50,165 nt of DNA from Marinobacter maroccanus. GTDB lineage: Bacteria; Pseudomonadota; Gammaproteobacteria; Pseudomonadales; Oleiphilaceae. A program made the translations under genes and the position numbers. Below, piece after piece: positions 49,101-50,165 of the stretch. Each line of letters starts with the position of its first letter. Position 1 is the first letter of the stretch. The notes beneath the pieces are model-generated. The model had not been told where the DNA came from. It made no database searches and saw only the letters and a list, made by a program, of their open reading frames with translations. The stretch covers positions 1 through 50,165 of the forward strand of contig NZ_PSSX01000024.1 in assembly GCF_002933275.1 (NCBI RefSeq), given 5' to 3'.

Positions 49101-50006
49101 CTCAGCAAGACAGACCCCACGCTGACGGTCGATTCGCTTGCGGGGGATTGGGGCTTTGCCACGTTGCGCATCTCCAACATTGTTGATGACGCTGACGCGG
49201 TCGTGCCGAACGAGATGGAGTACGGTGCCGGAGCCCTCAATATAAGCGTTGACGCAGCGGGCAACGCCACTCTGACCGACGAAGTCCAACTGAATGTTGG
49301 CCAGGGCCTGAAGCCTCTGGTGACGAGCGATGTCTTCGTTGATACAAGGAACGAAGAAACCGCGCTTGGCGTTAGCCTCGGAGCATTCGGCCTCACCGCT
49401 GATGGAACCCTGGATCTGCTGAGTGGCGAGCTCGGAGGATTTGTTTCACAAGGTAGCAACGTGATGACGCTTGGGCTTCCTAATCCGTTCACGCCTTATG
49501 AGGTGCAAACCGACGAATCGTCGTTCCTGATCGGCGTCAAACTTGACCCGAATTTTCAGTCCGCCGACCTCGCCGGAAAATCCTACGATCTGATGCTGAA
49601 AGGCTACTTTGCCGGGCAGAATTATTTTGAAACGGACATTTTCCTGCCAGGCGCAACATTGGAATTTGACGGCAGTGGCACCGCCACCTCACAGAGGGGC
49701 CTTACCTTTGCCTATTCCAATTTTGGTCTGAACACAGACGTTGTGGATGTGACCCGGCAATCTGCCGGTCTCACCCCCAACAACTGGACCTATCAGGTCG
49801 ACACCTCAACCGGTTTGATCAGAATGGAATCGCCTCAATACACATACTCTGGCGGTGATGTGGGCTTCGGCGAGCAATTCGGCTATTCCTCTGCAGACAA
49901 CCGATTGCTGGTTCTGGTATCGCGCTTTTACGACAACTCCGGTGGCACGCCAATGGGACCCGCTGGTGCTTACATAGCCTACGCCATCTGCAATAACTGC
50001 GACTAA
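46152..50006 (+). CDS. Very large exported lipoprotein, 1284 aa
   Basis: A secreted lipoprotein: signal MIRQHSLRLWLLLCTMAAAL followed by lipobox IISGC (C25) and a GGGSSSGSGTTPTT linker. Next comes a carboxypeptidase-regulatory-like beta sandwich (about 35-95, ATISGTAAAGAPVSGIVGAR). Two tandem related segments of about 75-80 residues are visible (about 570-650 and 690-765), each with a GxYTW/GEWTW strand then DQNG. Very acidic throughout, few Cys. No enzyme motif seen. GAGGAAT before ATG 46152 makes it a better start than the one five codons earlier. A surface-exposed or outer-membrane-attached adhesive role is only a guess. Confidence 0.8.
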   Translation: MIRQHSLRLWLLLCTMAAALIISGCGGGSSSGSGTTPTTDDSATISGTAAAGAPVSGIVGARDASGDTLTTTIETDGSFELDLSGLDTPVLLYASGIAGGNAYQMLSVAFADDLNGTANITPLTDLIVGNAVGRSPQEFFNNPDFDLIQQAAIETEEAALKTRLKPLLDALGVEEDFDLRSSPFTANRSGFDAALDVIEVQIDPGTNTATITNRVNRTQTITNNFVQPESEETTLEVDETEINEGVTTLQALNTLATSFADALEGQDETTLESLTSDFLNNGETIGGFSARLSGSPEGIEDAGELAEDIRDWSVAELGEGTARLNVGQAQGPWQAINDGGDWKLQGNRAEFFVFVEPTHRYENGADSPLIEQIATLIYAGFPSASLGSVADSSVTVSGDLENFNGDLPIDSGNNRFADFQGLAAGSISSGDQVTFAWNNPVEGIVDSIATFTIRRGSPDFSNGAPEITAASADLAADEYSFQWTLPPGYDAVSVRNNFTGQTSGGQGGGFTGNPLANDATSFTGELPANYVPRETDQLRLIARDPFGVFVAARLNNPFAEQVPAPSEAGALVGSFIKRNTDRTDNAPWVHFTFFESGQYIHLELGDDFRPDADPNGNTGMEMGTYTWNNQTGDFEFTGILIDQNGEWGASDLRAEETPLRVEADSDGFTLNFANGDSLQFDRVPANSATGGVAGTWATQNPANPDEVAVLTLLEDGFYFIGDAYDASGDEVPGIEFGEWTWDSESLILDYITEYDQNGVAGLANNGAFNGEYVFTVIDGQLVVDEDEPGQLSELFAGNPVSDGELTVDYTPPGNDTGSPGTAGPAVTGDVHYLRTSIGIESSRVNNPPTVFQAHYAHIDANIVDNADGTGTLSWSDLCVGDLLIDPGTSEDGRDALFDSVSECFGQGNGFDLSFTETGLFAAVPESTTIDPEDNSQIITGATEIDFRALDAERSLFIANEANSFQYEESDGSFTEGRNMNTHVLSKTDPTLTVDSLAGDWGFATLRISNIVDDADAVVPNEMEYGAGALNISVDAAGNATLTDEVQLNVGQGLKPLVTSDVFVDTRNEETALGVSLGAFGLTADGTLDLLSGELGGFVSQGSNVMTLGLPNPFTPYEVQTDESSFLIGVKLDPNFQSADLAGKSYDLMLKGYFAGQNYFETDIFLPGATLEFDGSGTATSQRGLTFAYSNFGLNTDVVDVTRQSAGLTPNNWTYQVDTSTGLIRMESPQYTYSGGDVGFGEQFGYSSADNRLLVLVSRFYDNSGGTPMGPAGAYIAYAICNNCD

Positions 50007-50026
50007 ACAGACTTTGTTCTCACTTC

Positions 50027-50054
50027 AGCCCCGCCCAGAGCGGGGCTTTTTTTT
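50027..50054. terminator. Shared terminator at right end
   Basis: AGCCCCG (50027-50033) pairs with CGGGGCT (50041-50047), then eight T. It ends the lipoprotein message and lies just beyond the convergent transposase fragment. Confidence 0.9.
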
Positions 50055-50057
50055 GGT

Positions 50058-50165
50058 TCATCGCGCTTTACCGGGAAACGCTGCTTTTATCTTTAGGAAG
50101 AAGTAATCGTTGTCCCGGTAGCCATAAGCCATCCGCTTGATCACCTTGATCTTGTTGTTCATTCC
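50058..50165 (-). CDS. Partial ISL3-family transposase, C-terminus
   Basis: The last 35 codons of a leftward gene that continues beyond the window: NNKIKVIKRMAYGYRDNDYF followed by FLKIKAAFPGKAR and stop. The N-(K/R)-IK-x-IKR-x-x-x-GYRD pattern is the conserved C-terminal end of ISL3-type (IS204/IS1001/IS1165) transposases, after the last catalytic Glu. Whether the insertion sequence is whole cannot be seen. Confidence 0.75.
   Translation of the reverse strand, partial: GMNNKIKVIKRMAYGYRDNDYFFLKIKAAFPGKAR

Noticed and set aside
1..50165. CRISPR array or rRNA operon
   Set aside because: No regularly spaced short repeats, Cas genes or rRNA-like sequence were found.

Overview
The window reads as a chromosomal segment of a marine gammaproteobacterium, most probably Marinobacter or a close relative. 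This is a judgement from gene content and protein style, not from a search. It carries the arginine succinyltransferase pathway in the Pseudomonas-type aruC-F-G-D-B order, a glcDEF glycolate oxidase, TRAP transport, an 887-residue homodimeric-type pyruvate dehydrogenase E1 with a two-lipoyl E2, and REP-type repeats. Core genes are GC-rich; the 416-residue gene near the left end is clearly AT-rich.

Region 1 (1-5884) is an accessory island. It runs off the left edge and ends at a 48-nt 3' fragment of tRNA-Phe (5837-5884), followed by the tRNA's displaced terminator, which is what an integration at a tRNA 3' end leaves behind. It holds an early-gene block of a temperate phage (short repressor facing a Cox-like protein and two small overlapping genes, with a two-site operator), an unrecognised two-membrane-segment protein, a BrnT/CopG-like toxin-antitoxin pair, a VapBC pair and a PEP-CTERM surface protein. 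A degenerate direct repeat next to the attachment fragment and again near 3.65 kb suggests two elements stacked at the same site.

Region 2 (5956-10151) has mixed housekeeping genes: NYN/OST-HTH protein, a relE remnant, universal stress protein, a CaCA antiporter with a LysE-type exporter, and a DUF4124 protein. Region 3 (10216-18985) is one long leftward unit, TRAP dctP-dctQ-dctM, glcG-like, glcD, glcE, glcF. A FadR-type GntR regulator is divergent from it, with two identical-architecture TGGTCnGACCA operators between. Together they import and oxidise a 2-hydroxy acid such as glycolate or lactate.

Region 4 (19141-34613) is arginine/ornithine use: a basic-amino-acid-type ABC transporter with astE behind it, then, after an RND efflux pair with its TetR regulator, the leftward operon astC(aruC)-aruF-aruG-astD-astB. 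Region 5 (34713-50165) holds a DnaQ/GIY-YIG nuclease fusion, a porin, an AbiE toxin-antitoxin module, aceE-aceF, a KamA-type radical SAM enzyme, a very large lipoprotein and the tail of an ISL3-type transposase.

The most unusual signals are structural. Three ~105-bp elements share an exactly 54-nt two-hairpin core inside long, perfect or near-perfect inverted arms whose sequence differs between copies. The AbiE module sits between two direct copies of [palindromic element + aceF 3' end]; the distal aceF copy has lost exactly 33 codons, including the catalytic histidine motif. The TGGTCnGACCA operator of the glycolate locus recurs inside a 23-bp perfect palindrome in front of the KamA-type gene.
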